A DNA stretch of 64,000 nucleotides from Paraburkholderia azotifigens (GCF_007995085.1 NZ_VOQS01000005.1:2046001-2110000), one strand, 5' to 3'. Positions 1 to 8,772 are shown, counted from the stretch's first letter. Numbers and translations are program-made. The notes: a model not told the origin generated them from the letters alone.

Positions 1-220
1 GCGATTGCGCTTCGAGCCTGATCGCGCCGTTCGCGTGGACTTCATGCAGATGACGCGCGCTGGCCCGCCAGCGCTCCGCGATGCAGCCGGCGACATCCGC
101 TACCGTCTGCACGGTTTTCCCCGTGTAGTTCGGCGCGAGCGAAAAGACACTGTCGTTGCGCGAGCAGGCGACGAGCGCCACGCACGCCGCCGCGATCACA
201 GCGATTTGAGCGAGATTCAA
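1..220 (-). CDS. Putative lipoprotein, cut by left edge
   Basis: The minus strand is open from a TTG at 218-220 to the window edge and encodes a clear lipoprotein signal peptide: M-N-L-A-Q, a hydrophobic stretch, then the lipobox ALVAC with the lipidated Cys at residue 19. The mature part begins SRNDSVFSLAP and has another Cys near residue 46. An in-frame stop lies 10 codons upstream of the TTG and there is no ATG in between, so TTG is the only reasonable start. A weak GGAT-like site precedes it. The family is not recognised; the C-terminus lies outside the window. It is divergent from the exported protein at 371. Confidence 0.6.
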   Translation of the reverse strand, partial: MNLAQIAVIAAACVALVACSRNDSVFSLAPNYTGKTVQTVADVAGCIAERWRASARHLHEVHANGAIRLEAQS

Positions 221-370
221 TTTACGATCCGTTATGCAGGATTGAAGTCACGCGAACGTCTGCGCGACGATACGCGCAGACGACGCAAAGAATAAAAGCC
301 CGGCGAAGCAGGTATACTTTCGCGCCTTGAACGTTTGCAATACTTTTGCACCTCCGGGCACCACTTCGCA

Positions 371-793
371 ATGAAAAGTATCACGGCCCTATTGGGCATC
401 TTTAGTCTCATCTGGTTCTGCACGAACGCGTTTTCGCAAACAGAGGCCGACGTGCCCGACGACTACGCGTATCTCGCGCGCCTTCACGTGCGTCCTGCCG
501 TCATCAACTGTATCGCCGAACTGGACCGCTGGATCCGCACTACGTCACGTTATGACATGTTTCTCGCGCCGGATCGCCGCGTGTTGAATGCGAAAGTCGA
601 TGAAGGCGGCGGTCTGTTCTCGGGCAGCAATGGCTCGCAGCCGGTCGAATCGACGGTATCGATGCGCGCGTTTGCCCGCGTGCATGCTCGCGAGGCGTGG
701 ATCCCCGTGGTCGCGAAATGCGGCATCTGGCGCGAGCATGTGGTGGGTGTGTCGCTGCAGCAGATCGAGAGCCGCACGCCTTCCGTGCACTGA
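371..793 (+). CDS. Small exported protein of unknown function
   Basis: The protein has 140 residues from the ATG at 371. That start gives a normal signal peptide (MKSITALLGIFSLIWF, cleavage near AFSQ); an upstream ATG at 335 would put 12 polar residues before it. The mature domain has two Cys (NCIAEL and AKCGIW) that could form a disulfide in the periplasm. The sequence recalls Burkholderia proteins labelled BspC-domain, but that is from memory and not secure. It stands alone between a divergent lipoprotein gene and a convergent small gene. Confidence 0.65.
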   Translation: MKSITALLGIFSLIWFCTNAFSQTEADVPDDYAYLARLHVRPAVINCIAELDRWIRTTSRYDMFLAPDRRVLNAKVDEGGGLFSGSNGSQPVESTVSMRAFARVHAREAWIPVVAKCGIWREHVVGVSLQQIESRTPSVH

Positions 794-827
794 CAGGCGC
801 ACGACAGAGGCGCGGTAGCCGCACGGC

Positions 828-1139
828 TTACTCGCCGTGGTTGTTCAGCGTGAACCCCGACGACGAACTGTACGAAAACCGGTGTGTCAGCGAACGCACA
901 TCGTATTCGCGCAACGCGGAAAGATACGATGGTCCGTGGATGATGGCGGGCGATGGCGTAGACGGCCTGTGCCGGTCGTGATGATCCGGCTCGACGAGCG
1001 GCGAAGCGAAGTCGGAAGTGAGATCGGACGAGGAGTTGGCGAGCGCGACGATGACCGGGCCGTCCGCGTGAGCCGAATACATGCCGGCTGTGCTGAACGC
1101 GGCCATCCATGCTGCAAGCATGACGACGTAAGGCTTCAT
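828..1139 (-). CDS. Small exported hypothetical protein
   Basis: This is a 103-residue protein with a Sec signal peptide (MKPYVVMLAAWMAAF, likely cleavage after AHA near residue 25). The mature part is short, rich in Ser, Pro and His, and shows no known domain. Overlapping frames on both strands are open, but only this one has a credible N-terminus. It is convergent with the exported protein ending at 793. Its function is unknown. Confidence 0.55.
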   Translation of the reverse strand: MKPYVVMLAAWMAAFSTAGMYSAHADGPVIVALANSSSDLTSDFASPLVEPDHHDRHRPSTPSPAIIHGPSYLSALREYDVRSLTHRFSYSSSSGFTLNNHGE

Positions 1140-1259
1140 GTGCGACGGGCTGCCGTTCCGATATCGGCGTGCCGTTCGCGCACGATGCGCGCAGTTCGCC
1201 GCTATGAATCGATATTAGTCACGCAACGACGGCAACGCAAGCCGGGCCGCCGGCGCGCG

Positions 1260-2189
1260 TCAGGTCAGCTCGTCGATCATCAGCCGGGCAGCCGCCGACA
1301 GCGCGGAGCCGCGCCGCGTCACGATGCCGTACGGCTCGGTGCGCGAGCGGACTTCGATCGCAAGCGGCCGCGCGAGGCCGTGATCGGCAAGCAGCGCAGC
1401 CATGTCGCGAGGCATCAGCGAAACGAGCGTCGGGTCGCGTTGCAGCATCAGCACGGTGGTCATCGTCGATGCCGTTTCGATGGGATGCGCCGGCACGGAA
1501 AGCCCCGCTTCCTTGAACTCGCGTTCGAACAGGCCGCGCAGCGGCATGATGCTCGGATAGACGATCCAGCGGCTCGACGCGAGATCCGCCAGCTTCACCT
1601 TGCGCGCTTTCGCCAGCCGATGCAGCGGACTCGCGACGATCGCAAGCGGCTCGTCGCGCAGTTCGACGTAATCGTAGTGATCGGGCTGCTGCGCGACGGT
1701 CGTGCGGCAGATGGCAAGATCGAGACGGCCCTGATCGAGCAGCGCCAGCAGCCGCGCGCTGGTGTCTTCGACGACTTCGACGGTCAAGGTTGGCTGGCGT
1801 TCGCGCAGGCGTGTCAGCGCGTCCACCAGCACGCCCGACACGGCGCCCGTGATGGCGCCGACCGCGAGCCGTCCGCCCGAGCCTTGCAGGATGCCTTCCA
1901 TCTCTTCGCGCAGATGCGCGACGTCCATATGAATCAGCCGCGCATAACGGATCACGCAGCGTCCCAGTTCGTTAGGCTGGATGCCTTGCGGCGAGCGCGT
2001 GAAGAGCGTCGCGCCAAAGGTCGCTTCGATCTCGCGCAGCGCCTTGGTTGCGCCGGGCTGCGTGAGCGCCATCTGATCGGCGGCGCGATGCAGCGAGCCG
2101 TGCTCGTCGAGCGCGATCAGGAGGCGCAGTTGCTTGAGCCGCAGACGGGCGACAATCGAATCGACGTTCGGCAGCATGGATGACGACAA
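1260..2189 (-). CDS. LysR-family transcriptional regulator
   Basis: The 309-residue protein has the standard LTTR layout. An N-terminal winged HTH spans about residues 17-76 (LKQLRLLIALDEHGSLHRAA, then TQPGATKALREIE), and a periplasmic-binding-like effector domain spans about 100-305. Length is normal for the family. The sequence resembles the GbpR/galactose-binding-regulator side of LTTRs, but the effector is unknown. It lies in the same orientation as the next LysR gene and 71 bp from that gene's stop, so no divergent target is obvious. Confidence 0.9.
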   Translation of the reverse strand: MSSSMLPNVDSIVARLRLKQLRLLIALDEHGSLHRAADQMALTQPGATKALREIEATFGATLFTRSPQGIQPNELGRCVIRYARLIHMDVAHLREEMEGILQGSGGRLAVGAITGAVSGVLVDALTRLRERQPTLTVEVVEDTSARLLALLDQGRLDLAICRTTVAQQPDHYDYVELRDEPLAIVASPLHRLAKARKVKLADLASSRWIVYPSIMPLRGLFEREFKEAGLSVPAHPIETASTMTTVLMLQRDPTLVSLMPRDMAALLADHGLARPLAIEVRSRTEPYGIVTRRGSALSAAARLMIDELT

Positions 2190-2253
2190 GAGGGAAAAGG
2201 TGTGCAGGATCGCGCCCGATTGTAGCGGGCGCTTTAGGGAGCTTCAGTACGCT

Positions 2254-3165
2254 TCACGCTCTGAGCTTCTCCATCAGAAAGTCGACGAAGCAGCGCACGC
2301 GCGAGGACAGATGCCGCGCATGCGGATAGAGCAGCACGAATGGCCGCGTGCGGCCGCCGTACGGTGCGAGCACTTCGCGCAGCGTGCCGTCCTTCAGGTC
2401 TCTTTCGACGACGAACCGGTAAGTCTGGAACAGTCCTGCGTCATGTCGGGCGAGCGTCGCGCCAGCGAGCACGTCGCCTGACGTGCCGTATGCGCCGCGC
2501 GTCATCATGTCGATCTCCTCGCCTGCCTGCCTGAAGATCCACGGGATGTTGCGGCCCGTGCTTGGCAGCGCGAACTGGATGCATTGATGGTGGATCAGAT
2601 CGTCGGGCGTGTCGAGCTTGCCCGCCGACTTCAGATACGCGGGCGAGCCCACCACCACGAGCTCGGCATCTTCGAGCGTGCGCGCGATGAGGCCGGAGTC
2701 GTCCGGCGCGCGGCCTCGAATCGCGAGGTCGAAGCCTTCGTCGGCGAAATCGATGTTGCGATTGCTCAGATGCGTTTCGACGGTGACCTCGGGATACAGC
2801 GCGCGAAATTCAGCGAGCAGCGGCAGCACGCGATAGTGGCTGTACGGCGTCGGCATGCTGATGCGCAACACGCCTGACGGCGTGCTCTGCTGCCCCGTCG
2901 CTTCGCGCTCCGCATCGGCGAGCTGGTTGAGCGCGAGACGGCATTGTTCGAAGTAGCGTCGGCCTGCGTCGGTAAGCCTGATTTGGCGCGTAGTCCGCAC
3001 GAAGAGCCTGACGCCGAGCCGTTCCTCCAGTCGCGCAACGGATCGGCTCACGGCCGCGGGTGTCACGCTCGCGGCGTTCGCGGCCAGCGTGAAGCTTTCC
3101 AGTTCGGCGGCAAGGCAGAAGAGTTCGATGCTGCCAAGGAGTAGGTCTTCGAATTGACGCTGCAT
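2254..3165 (-). CDS. LysR-family transcriptional regulator
   Basis: The protein has 303 residues from the ATG at 3165 (MQRQFEDLLLGSIELF). The frame is open 48 codons further upstream, but that part is low-complexity and lacks LTTR similarity. The HTH (SFTLAANAASVTPAAVSRSV) is at about residues 23-60, followed by the LysR substrate domain with the RGRAPDDSGLIAR motif of the CrgA/DsdC-like subgroup. It lies 91 bp downstream of the formamidase gene in the same orientation, with a strong hairpin between them, so it is probably transcribed separately. Its target is unknown. Confidence 0.9.
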   Translation of the reverse strand: MQRQFEDLLLGSIELFCLAAELESFTLAANAASVTPAAVSRSVARLEERLGVRLFVRTTRQIRLTDAGRRYFEQCRLALNQLADAEREATGQQSTPSGVLRISMPTPYSHYRVLPLLAEFRALYPEVTVETHLSNRNIDFADEGFDLAIRGRAPDDSGLIARTLEDAELVVVGSPAYLKSAGKLDTPDDLIHHQCIQFALPSTGRNIPWIFRQAGEEIDMMTRGAYGTSGDVLAGATLARHDAGLFQTYRFVVERDLKDGTLREVLAPYGGRTRPFVLLYPHARHLSSRVRCFVDFLMEKLRA

Positions 3166-3201
3166 GGCGCTTCCGTGATGGGCGTGCCGCGAATGCGCAC
3201 G

Positions 3202-3243
3202 CTGCGAACGCACGGCGCAAGGAGCTGCGCCGCGCGTTCGCAG
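3202..3243 (-). terminator. Hairpin downstream of the formamidase gene
   Basis: Ten-base arms CTGCGAACGC (3202-3211) and GCGTTCGCAG (3234-3243) enclose a second inverted pair GGCGCA/TGCGCC (3214-3219 and 3226-3231). The structure starts 13 bp past the formamidase stop. It has no U-run, so intrinsic termination is uncertain; it may instead stabilise the 3' end. Confidence 0.45.
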
Positions 3244-3256
3244 AGAATAGCAGGTC

Positions 3257-4597
3257 TCAGACCAACTGATATTTCTCGCGCACGAGATGGCCGATGCCGA
3301 TGCGCTCAAGGATATCCAACGGACAAAGCAGCGTGACGCGCACGGTGCCGGGCAAGCGGCTGATCTCGATCGAGCCCGCGATGGTCGCGCGATTGAGCAC
3401 TTCCTCGTAGCTCAGGCCCGTGACGGCGGCGGCGCGGCGCAGGCCGTTTTCGGTTGCTTCGTTGAGGTTCACGCCGCTGCCGATGAAAGTCACCGGCCCG
3501 TTTTCTTCGATCTCATGCTGGCCCCAGCGCGCGCCGAGTTCGGCCACTTTGCGGCGCTGCTCGGCGCTCATCGGGCGAGCCATCGGCGGAAGGTCTTCGA
3601 GGTTCTGCAGCAGGATCGGTCCTTCGAGCGTCAGACGCTTGATGACCTCGACGGTCAGTTCGGTTTCGCCGGATACGTCCGTCGCGTGCCCGGCGATTTC
3701 GCCATTGCCCTGCTGCGCGTGCATGTCGCCGAGATAGACGCCCGCGCCCGGCACCTTCACAGGACAGATCACGATGCAGCCTTCGCGCACCGAGTTCGTA
3801 TCCATGTGTCCATCCGTTTTCGCGCTGTGCAACTCTTCCGTCGTCATGCCGAAGCGGTGTGGCGCGCCGACCAGATACTGTCCGAAGTCCGCGCAGTTGT
3901 GCGAGTCGGGCAGATCGCGTGCGGGCGTCGTGCCGATGTTGCCGAGGAACGGCCGCATGTGCGCGGCGAGGCCGGGCATGTCGGCGCGCGCGAGCGAAAG
4001 GATGGAATGCTGCGCGGCCAGTTCGGGCAGCGCGGACATCGCCGATGCCTTGCCTGCCAGCCGGTTGCCGACCTCCTGATTCACGGTGAGACTCACGCCG
4101 TTTTCCTGGTCGAGCACGATGATATAGCCGTGCCGGAACCTGAACGCGCTGACTTCGGCGCCGCAGTGGTCGCAGCGGATCGCCTCGGCGCCGATGCCTT
4201 CGACGTGGCTCGCCGGATGCTCGGTGCCGCACGACGAGCAGAACTTCGCGACGAACGGATCGCCGTGATAACGCCCTTCGACGAACTGCATCACGCCCGA
4301 TGACGTCGCGTGCGACGTCACGCGCATACGCTGTATTTTCAGCGCGACGGCATCGCCGACCTCCGCGCCTTCTATCGCAACGGGCTGCGTGACTTCATGG
4401 CCGCCCTGGAACGCGGGCGTGATCATCGGCCCCCAGCAGCCAGGCGGCGTGCCTGCGATCAGCGTGCCGCCGTTGGCGAGCGGTCCCAGCATTGTCTGGC
4501 TCGGACCGAGGATGCCGTTGGTATAGGACTCGACGCGCAGATGCGTGACGGGTGGCTTGCCGGTTTGTGCGTCGGAATGGGCGGTCGTCGTGCTCAA
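3257..4597 (-). CDS. Acetamidase/formamidase family protein
   Basis: A 446-residue cytoplasmic amidohydrolase of the FmdA/AmdA family, expected to release ammonia from formamide, acetamide or a related small amide. Visible marks are PGCWGP at 52-57, a four-Cys zinc-ribbon-like insertion (C120, C123, C142, C145) and the family's GDMHAxxGxGE core at 290-300. Here that core reads GNGE rather than the more common GDGE. The zinc-ribbon insert marks a subgroup, not classic short formamidase. The gene is divergent from a creatininase-fold amidohydrolase, with two identical palindromes between them, which suggests shared control and a joint role in using a C-N compound. The true substrate is not readable from sequence. 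Confidence 0.88.
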   Translation of the reverse strand: MSTTTAHSDAQTGKPPVTHLRVESYTNGILGPSQTMLGPLANGGTLIAGTPPGCWGPMITPAFQGGHEVTQPVAIEGAEVGDAVALKIQRMRVTSHATSSGVMQFVEGRYHGDPFVAKFCSSCGTEHPASHVEGIGAEAIRCDHCGAEVSAFRFRHGYIIVLDQENGVSLTVNQEVGNRLAGKASAMSALPELAAQHSILSLARADMPGLAAHMRPFLGNIGTTPARDLPDSHNCADFGQYLVGAPHRFGMTTEELHSAKTDGHMDTNSVREGCIVICPVKVPGAGVYLGDMHAQQGNGEIAGHATDVSGETELTVEVIKRLTLEGPILLQNLEDLPPMARPMSAEQRRKVAELGARWGQHEIEENGPVTFIGSGVNLNEATENGLRRAAAVTGLSYEEVLNRATIAGSIEISRLPGTVRVTLLCPLDILERIGIGHLVREKYQLV

Positions 4598-4630
4598 TCT
4601 TGTCTCCTGCAGGAAAGGGTTCGCAATTTA

Positions 4631-4644
4631 AATCGCATGCGATT
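4631..4644. promoter_or_regulatory. Palindromic operator candidate, copy 1
   Basis: AATCGCATGCGATT is a perfect 14-bp palindrome 34 bp upstream of the formamidase start codon. Its 12-bp core recurs at 4702-4713, with centres exactly 70 bp apart. Two spaced copies between divergent genes are typical of a dimeric repressor or activator acting on both. The binding protein is unknown. Confidence 0.6.
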
Positions 4645-4701
4645 AAGGCGTGTGAGCCGATCATACGCGGACTTCCCCGGCTGTCAATCCTTTGCGATGC
4701 A

Positions 4702-4713
4702 ATCGCATGCGAT
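4702..4713. promoter_or_regulatory. Palindromic operator candidate, copy 2
   Basis: ATCGCATGCGAT repeats the core of the palindrome at 4631-4644. It lies about 280 bp upstream of the creatininase start and about 105 bp upstream of the formamidase start, so it may serve mainly the latter or support looping. The match extends to 13 of the 14 bases of copy 1. Confidence 0.55.
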
Positions 4714-4993
4714 GTATTCCGCGCGCGCAGCACGCAAGCGTGCATTCAAGGTATCTTTCCTGTACGGAACCAATCTGCCGGATTGGCGAACGGCGATAAA
4801 CATTCGATTCATGAAACGTCGTTGCCTTGCGGACAACGAGTCGTGAACCTTGTTGCTGTTGGTCGGCGTGCCGGATTGCCGGTACGCTTGTCCGGATCGG
4901 GTCCGCATTCCGCCGCGAAGCAGCGGGCTTCGCTTTTCCCAACGACCGACGCGCCACATTGCGTGCAGCGCGAAGCAGAACACAGGAGTTTCA

Positions 4994-5743
4994 ATGCTTT
5001 TACATCTTTCGACATGGGCCGAGATCGAGCAATACCTGAAGCGGAGCCGCGCGATCGTCGTGCCCATTGGCTCGAACGAGCAGCACGGTCCGACGGGCCT
5101 GTTGGGCACCGACTGGCTGTGTCCGGAGATCATCGCGCGTGAAGCGGAAAAGTCGGCTGATATCCTCGTCGCGCCGACTTTCAACATCGGCATGGCGCAG
5201 CATCATCTCGGCTTTCCGGGCACGATTTCGCTGCGGCCGTCCACGTTCATCGCCGCGATTGGCGACTGGGTCCGCTCGCTGGCCACGCACGGCTTCGAGA
5301 AGATCCTGTTTCTGAACGGACACGGCGGCAACATTGCATCGATTGAGGCGGCTTTTTCAGAGGTCTATGTCGAAGCAAGCTTCGCAAAGCGTCACGCGGG
5401 CTTTGCGATGAAGCTGTGCAACTGGTGGGATCTGGAAGGCGTCGGCGAACTGGCGCGCAAGCAGTTTCCCGAAGGCCACGGTTCGCACGCCACGCCGTCC
5501 GAAATCGCGATCACGCAGTGGGCTTTCCCGGACGCCATCAAAACCGCCGACTACTCGCCGAAGATCGCGCCGTCGGGTCCGATCCGCGAGGCGCTCGATT
5601 TCCGCGCGCGTTTCCCGGACGGACGCATGGGTTCGGACCCGGCGCTGGCATCGCCGGAAAAAGGCGGCGAACTCGTGCGGCTGGCGGCGTCGAGCCTCGT
5701 GCACGAGCTGAATGCGTTTGCCAGCGAGCCGATGCCGAAGTAG
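4994..5743 (+). CDS. Creatininase-family amidohydrolase
   Basis: The protein has 249 residues from the ATG at 4994, chosen because CAGGAG lies 5 bp upstream and the protein then begins at the family's first helix (LSTWAEIEQYL). The frame is open another 48 codons upstream without homology. Metal-binding and active-site motifs of the creatininase/MftE/ArfB fold are present: E29 and H31 in SNEQHGP, D40 in LGTD, NGHGGN at 108-113, and the later Glu in SHATPSEIA. It should be a divalent-metal cyclic-amide or amide hydrolase. Its pairing with the divergent formamidase suggests stepwise hydrolysis of one nitrogen compound. Creatinine itself is not proven. Confidence 0.88.
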   Translation: MLLHLSTWAEIEQYLKRSRAIVVPIGSNEQHGPTGLLGTDWLCPEIIAREAEKSADILVAPTFNIGMAQHHLGFPGTISLRPSTFIAAIGDWVRSLATHGFEKILFLNGHGGNIASIEAAFSEVYVEASFAKRHAGFAMKLCNWWDLEGVGELARKQFPEGHGSHATPSEIAITQWAFPDAIKTADYSPKIAPSGPIREALDFRARFPDGRMGSDPALASPEKGGELVRLAASSLVHELNAFASEPMPK

Positions 5744-5907
5744 AACAACCTGTTCCCGGCGCTCAAGAGTGAATTGCCTGCTTAATGGTTGACCCATCGT
5801 CCTTTGAAAAAGATGATCTGAGGTACAGATAGCATGCCGGGAGTGCCTGCAAGCCCGGCGTTTGCGGCGCGCAAGGCATGCGCTAACCGTTTCGATGAGG
5901 ACAAGAC

Positions 5908-7008
5908 ATGAGCACACGTTCAGAAGGCAAGCCGCTATTGAGTCTGCTGGGCATCAGCAAGCCGATCATCCAGGCGCCGATGGCGGGCGTCTCGACGCCC
6001 GCGCTCGCGGCCGCCGTTTCCAATGCGGGCGGTCTCGGCTCGCTCGGCGTGGGCGCGATGAAAGCCGACGCCGCGCGCAAGACGATCCGCGACACGCGCG
6101 CGCTGACGGGCGCGCCGTTCAATATCAACGTGTTCTGCCACGCGCCCGCCACGGCCAATGCGAAAGTCGAACAGCAATGGCTGAACTGGCTCGCGCCGCA
6201 ATTCGCGAAGTACGGCGCGACCGCGCCCGAAAAGCTCGGTGAGATTTACACGAGCTTCGTCGAAGACCAGCCGATGCTCGACGTATTTCTGGAAGAGAAG
6301 CCCGCCATCGTGAGCTTTCACTTCGGCTTGCCGTCCAGGGAAATCATCAAGGCGCTGAAGGATGCGGGCATCACGCTGCTGGCGTCGGCGACGAATCTGG
6401 AAGAAGCGCGGCAGGTCGCCGATGCGGGCATCGATGCGCTCGTCGCGCAGGGCATCGAAGCGGGCGGGCATCGTGGCATGTTCGATCAGCAAGCCTTCGA
6501 CGAAGGCCTCGGCACGTTCGCGCTGACCCGCTTGTTCGTCGAGAAATTCGATCTGCCCGTCATCGCGGCGGGCGGCATCATGGACGGCGCGGGCATCGCG
6601 GCAGTGCTCGCGCTCGGCGCGCAGGCCGCGCAGCTCGGCACGGCGTTCGTGCCGTGCCCTGAGACGTCGATCGACGACGGCTATCGCCGCGCGATTCTCG
6701 GCGATGCCGCGCTTCACACCACGTTGACGTCGGCGATTTCGGGGCGTCCGGCGCGCAGCATGGTCAACCGCTTTACGGAACTCGGCCGCGCTGAAGACCG
6801 TCCCGCGACGCCGGATTATCCCGTGACGTACGACGCAGGCAAGGCGCTGCACGCCGCAGCGAAAGCCCAGGGTGAATTCGGCTTCGGTGCGCAATGGGCA
6901 GGACAGGCGGCGGCATTGGCGCGTGCATTGCCTGCTGCTGAACTCGTCGCACGGCTCGAGACGGAACTCGACGAAGCGATTCGCGGATTGCAGCGGTTCG
7001 CGCGCTAA
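5908..7008 (+). CDS. Nitronate monooxygenase (2-nitropropane dioxygenase)
   Basis: A 366-residue FMN-dependent TIM-barrel enzyme of the NMO/NPD family, which oxidises alkyl nitronates such as propionate-3-nitronate. Visible motifs are [20 protein letters not shown] near the N-terminus, the loop GIEAGGHRG with the conserved catalytic-type His, and [19 protein letters not shown] for phosphate binding. The C-terminal [10 protein letters not shown] fits class I-like members. The MOSC gene begins 22 bp downstream, so the two are probably co-transcribed. A second NMO-family gene lies at 12928. Confidence 0.9.
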   Translation: MSTRSEGKPLLSLLGISKPIIQAPMAGVSTPALAAAVSNAGGLGSLGVGAMKADAARKTIRDTRALTGAPFNINVFCHAPATANAKVEQQWLNWLAPQFAKYGATAPEKLGEIYTSFVEDQPMLDVFLEEKPAIVSFHFGLPSREIIKALKDAGITLLASATNLEEARQVADAGIDALVAQGIEAGGHRGMFDQQAFDEGLGTFALTRLFVEKFDLPVIAAGGIMDGAGIAAVLALGAQAAQLGTAFVPCPETSIDDGYRRAILGDAALHTTLTSAISGRPARSMVNRFTELGRAEDRPATPDYPVTYDAGKALHAAAKAQGEFGFGAQWAGQAAALARALPAAELVARLETELDEAIRGLQRFAR

Positions 7009-7030
7009 ACGGTCACAGCAAGCACAATCG

Positions 7031-7696
7031 ATGGACGACACGATCGCGCAGACAGAATCCGGCGGCCGCAGCGCGCGCGAAAGGTGCGCGCGGCTGCTGT
7101 CGATCAATATCGGCGTATGCCAGACGCTGGACATCGGACGGGCGTCGGACGGCCTGACGGTCGAGTCGGCGATTCGCAAGCGCTCGGTGAGCAGCGCAAG
7201 CGAAGGCGCGGTGGTCGAAGTGCAGAAGCTCGGCCTCGCCGGCGACGAGCACGCGGACATGAGCGTTCACGGCGGCCTCGACAAGGCCGTCTATCTCTAT
7301 CCCGTCGAACACTATGCGTGGTGGCAGCAGCGGCGCGTCGAAGCGGAAGCGCCCGACGCCGAAAAGCCGCTTGCATTCGGCACGCTCGGAGAAAATCTGA
7401 CGACGCAGGGCTTGCTGGAGACGGACCTGTGGATCGGCGATACGCTCGTCATCGATCAGGTCAGGCTAAGGGTGGAGGCGCCGCGCAATCCGTGTTTCAA
7501 GCTCAATGCCGTGATGGGCTACCGGAAGGCGGTCAAGCATATGTATCTGAGCGGTTTTGCGGGCGTCTATCTGAGCGTCGTGCAAACGGGCTTTATTCAG
7601 GCTGGCGCGCATATCGAAGTGGTGCCGGGACGCAGAGAGGAATCGATAAGCAATATTCTCGACTGGCGGCGCGGCAGGGCGCATCGTGAGCCATAA
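7031..7696 (+). CDS. MOSC domain protein (YiiM-like)
   Basis: The protein has 221 residues from the ATG at 7031; the frame is open further upstream, but that part overlaps the nitronate monooxygenase gene. The MOSC fold is supported by GLAGDEHADMSVHGGLDKAV, FGTLGENLTTQGL and the conserved Cys in APRNPCFKLN. MOSC proteins bind molybdenum cofactor or handle sulfur; the YiiM group works with N-hydroxylated substrates. Placement behind a nitronate monooxygenase suggests handling of nitro or N-oxygenated compounds, which is inference. Confidence 0.85.
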   Translation: MDDTIAQTESGGRSARERCARLLSINIGVCQTLDIGRASDGLTVESAIRKRSVSSASEGAVVEVQKLGLAGDEHADMSVHGGLDKAVYLYPVEHYAWWQQRRVEAEAPDAEKPLAFGTLGENLTTQGLLETDLWIGDTLVIDQVRLRVEAPRNPCFKLNAVMGYRKAVKHMYLSGFAGVYLSVVQTGFIQAGAHIEVVPGRREESISNILDWRRGRAHREP

Positions 7697-7701
7697 ATAG
7701 C

Positions 7702-7737
7702 TGGCGCGGAGATCCGCCCGCCGGATTCTCCGCGCCA
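7702..7737. terminator. Bidirectional hairpin between convergent genes
   Basis: TGGCGCGGAGA (7702-7712) pairs perfectly with TCTCCGCGCCA (7727-7737), and TCC/GGA inside extends the stem. It sits between the MOSC stop (7696) and the convergent tautomerase stop (7763). There is no long T-run. Confidence 0.55.
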
Positions 7738-7762
7738 CGTACCGCATCGATCATGAAGGCGC

Positions 7763-7999
7763 TCAGTCCTTCTTCTGCGCTTTCAGCTTGCGATATTCGT
7801 CGACAGGCAAACCGCCCCAGCCCCAGTTCTCTTTCTCGACTTCCTGAATGACGACGAACGTCGCTTCGAGCGGCTTGTTCAACACGTTCAGCAGCAGTTC
7901 GCTCGCGCCCTTGATGAGCTGGGCCTTTTCTTCCGGCGTGACCGCGCTCGTGCCGGGCGTGTTGCCCTCGCGGGTCACCTGAATAGTCACGATAGGCAT
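7763..7999 (-). CDS. Tautomerase (4-oxalocrotonate tautomerase-like)
   Basis: A 78-residue member of the 4-OT superfamily. After removal of Met it begins with the catalytic Pro (MPIVTIQVTREG), and the C-terminal half carries the WGWGGLPVDEYR segment seen in longer tautomerases. It is slightly longer than the 62-residue classical enzyme. It lies 62 bp downstream of the SDR gene at 8062 in the same orientation and is probably co-transcribed with it. The substrate is not known. Confidence 0.88.
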   Translation of the reverse strand: MPIVTIQVTREGNTPGTSAVTPEEKAQLIKGASELLLNVLNKPLEATFVVIQEVEKENWGWGGLPVDEYRKLKAQKKD

Positions 8000-8061
8000 G
8001 AGATTCTCCGTAACGTAGTGATGTGCGACAGGCGCCGTCGCCGGCGCCTGGTCATGCGTTC

Positions 8062-8772
8062 TTAGTGGCCTGCGCTCTGGCCGCCGTCCACGTGCAGGAT
8101 TTCGCCCGTCACGAACGGCGCGGAGTCGAGGTACAGCACGGCGTTGACGATGTCCTTCATCTCGCCCATGTGGCCGACCGGGTGCAGCGCGCCCAGCGCG
8201 TCGTGCGTTTCGGGTGCATGCATCGGCGACTTGATGATGCCGGGCGACACGGCGTTCGCGCGGATGCCCGACTTCGCGTATTCGATGGCGAGCGACTTCG
8301 TGGCGGCATTCAGGCCACCCTTGGTCAGCGACGCGAGAACCGACGGCACGCCCGCGATCGCGTGATCGACGAGGCTCGTCGTGATCTGCAGAACGTGGCC
8401 GCTCTTGTTCTTCTCCATTTCGGCGATCGCGAGCTGCGTGATGTGGAAGAAGCCGTTCACGTTCACGTTGAGCACGGCGGCGTAGTCTTCAGCCGTGTAT
8501 TGCGTGAACGGCTTGGCGATGAAGATGCCCGCGTTGTTGATCAGCGTGTCGACGCGGCCGAAGCGCTTGACGGCTTCCGATACGGCGCGCTGCGCCACTT
8601 CGCGGTCGCCGATGTCGCCGGCGATGGCGACGACGCCCGGATCGTCCGAAGGCTTGATCGAACGCGCGACGGCGACGACGTTATAGCCTTGCTCGCGGAA
8701 ACCCTTGACGATCTCGGCGCCGATGCCTTGCGATGCGCCCGTGACGATAGCGACCTTTTGCGAATTGCTCAT
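8062..8772 (-). CDS. SDR-family oxidoreductase lacking catalytic Tyr
   Basis: A 236-residue Rossmann-fold protein with TGASQGIG (11-18), NNAG (79-82), and the C-terminal VTGEILHVDGG. It is the right length for a classical SDR. The active site is atypical: around the usual YxxxK the sequence is SVLASLTKGG, so Lys (K151) is kept but the Tyr position is Ala (A147). Either a different residue acts as acid, or the protein is not a normal reductase. It is followed by the tautomerase gene, and its upstream region has the strong terminator at 8946-8985. Confidence 0.85.
   Translation of the reverse strand: MSNSQKVAIVTGASQGIGAEIVKGFREQGYNVVAVARSIKPSDDPGVVAIAGDIGDREVAQRAVSEAVKRFGRVDTLINNAGIFIAKPFTQYTAEDYAAVLNVNVNGFFHITQLAIAEMEKNKSGHVLQITTSLVDHAIAGVPSVLASLTKGGLNAATKSLAIEYAKSGIRANAVSPGIIKSPMHAPETHDALGALHPVGHMGEMKDIVNAVLYLDSAPFVTGEILHVDGGQSAGH

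Larger units (their letters stand above)
4598..4993. other. Divergent control region, amidase/creatininase
   Basis: This 396-bp gap separates two divergent amidohydrolase genes. It holds two copies of a perfect palindrome (4631-4644 and 4702-4713) and a good ribosome binding site, CAGGAG, at 4983-4988 before the creatininase start. Open frames within it lack protein-like composition. Confidence 0.6.

Noticed and set aside
837..2183. 448-codon plus-strand open frame over the first LysR gene
   Set aside because: It is a GC-driven antisense shadow of the real LysR gene at 1260; the translation is Arg/His-rich and has no domain.
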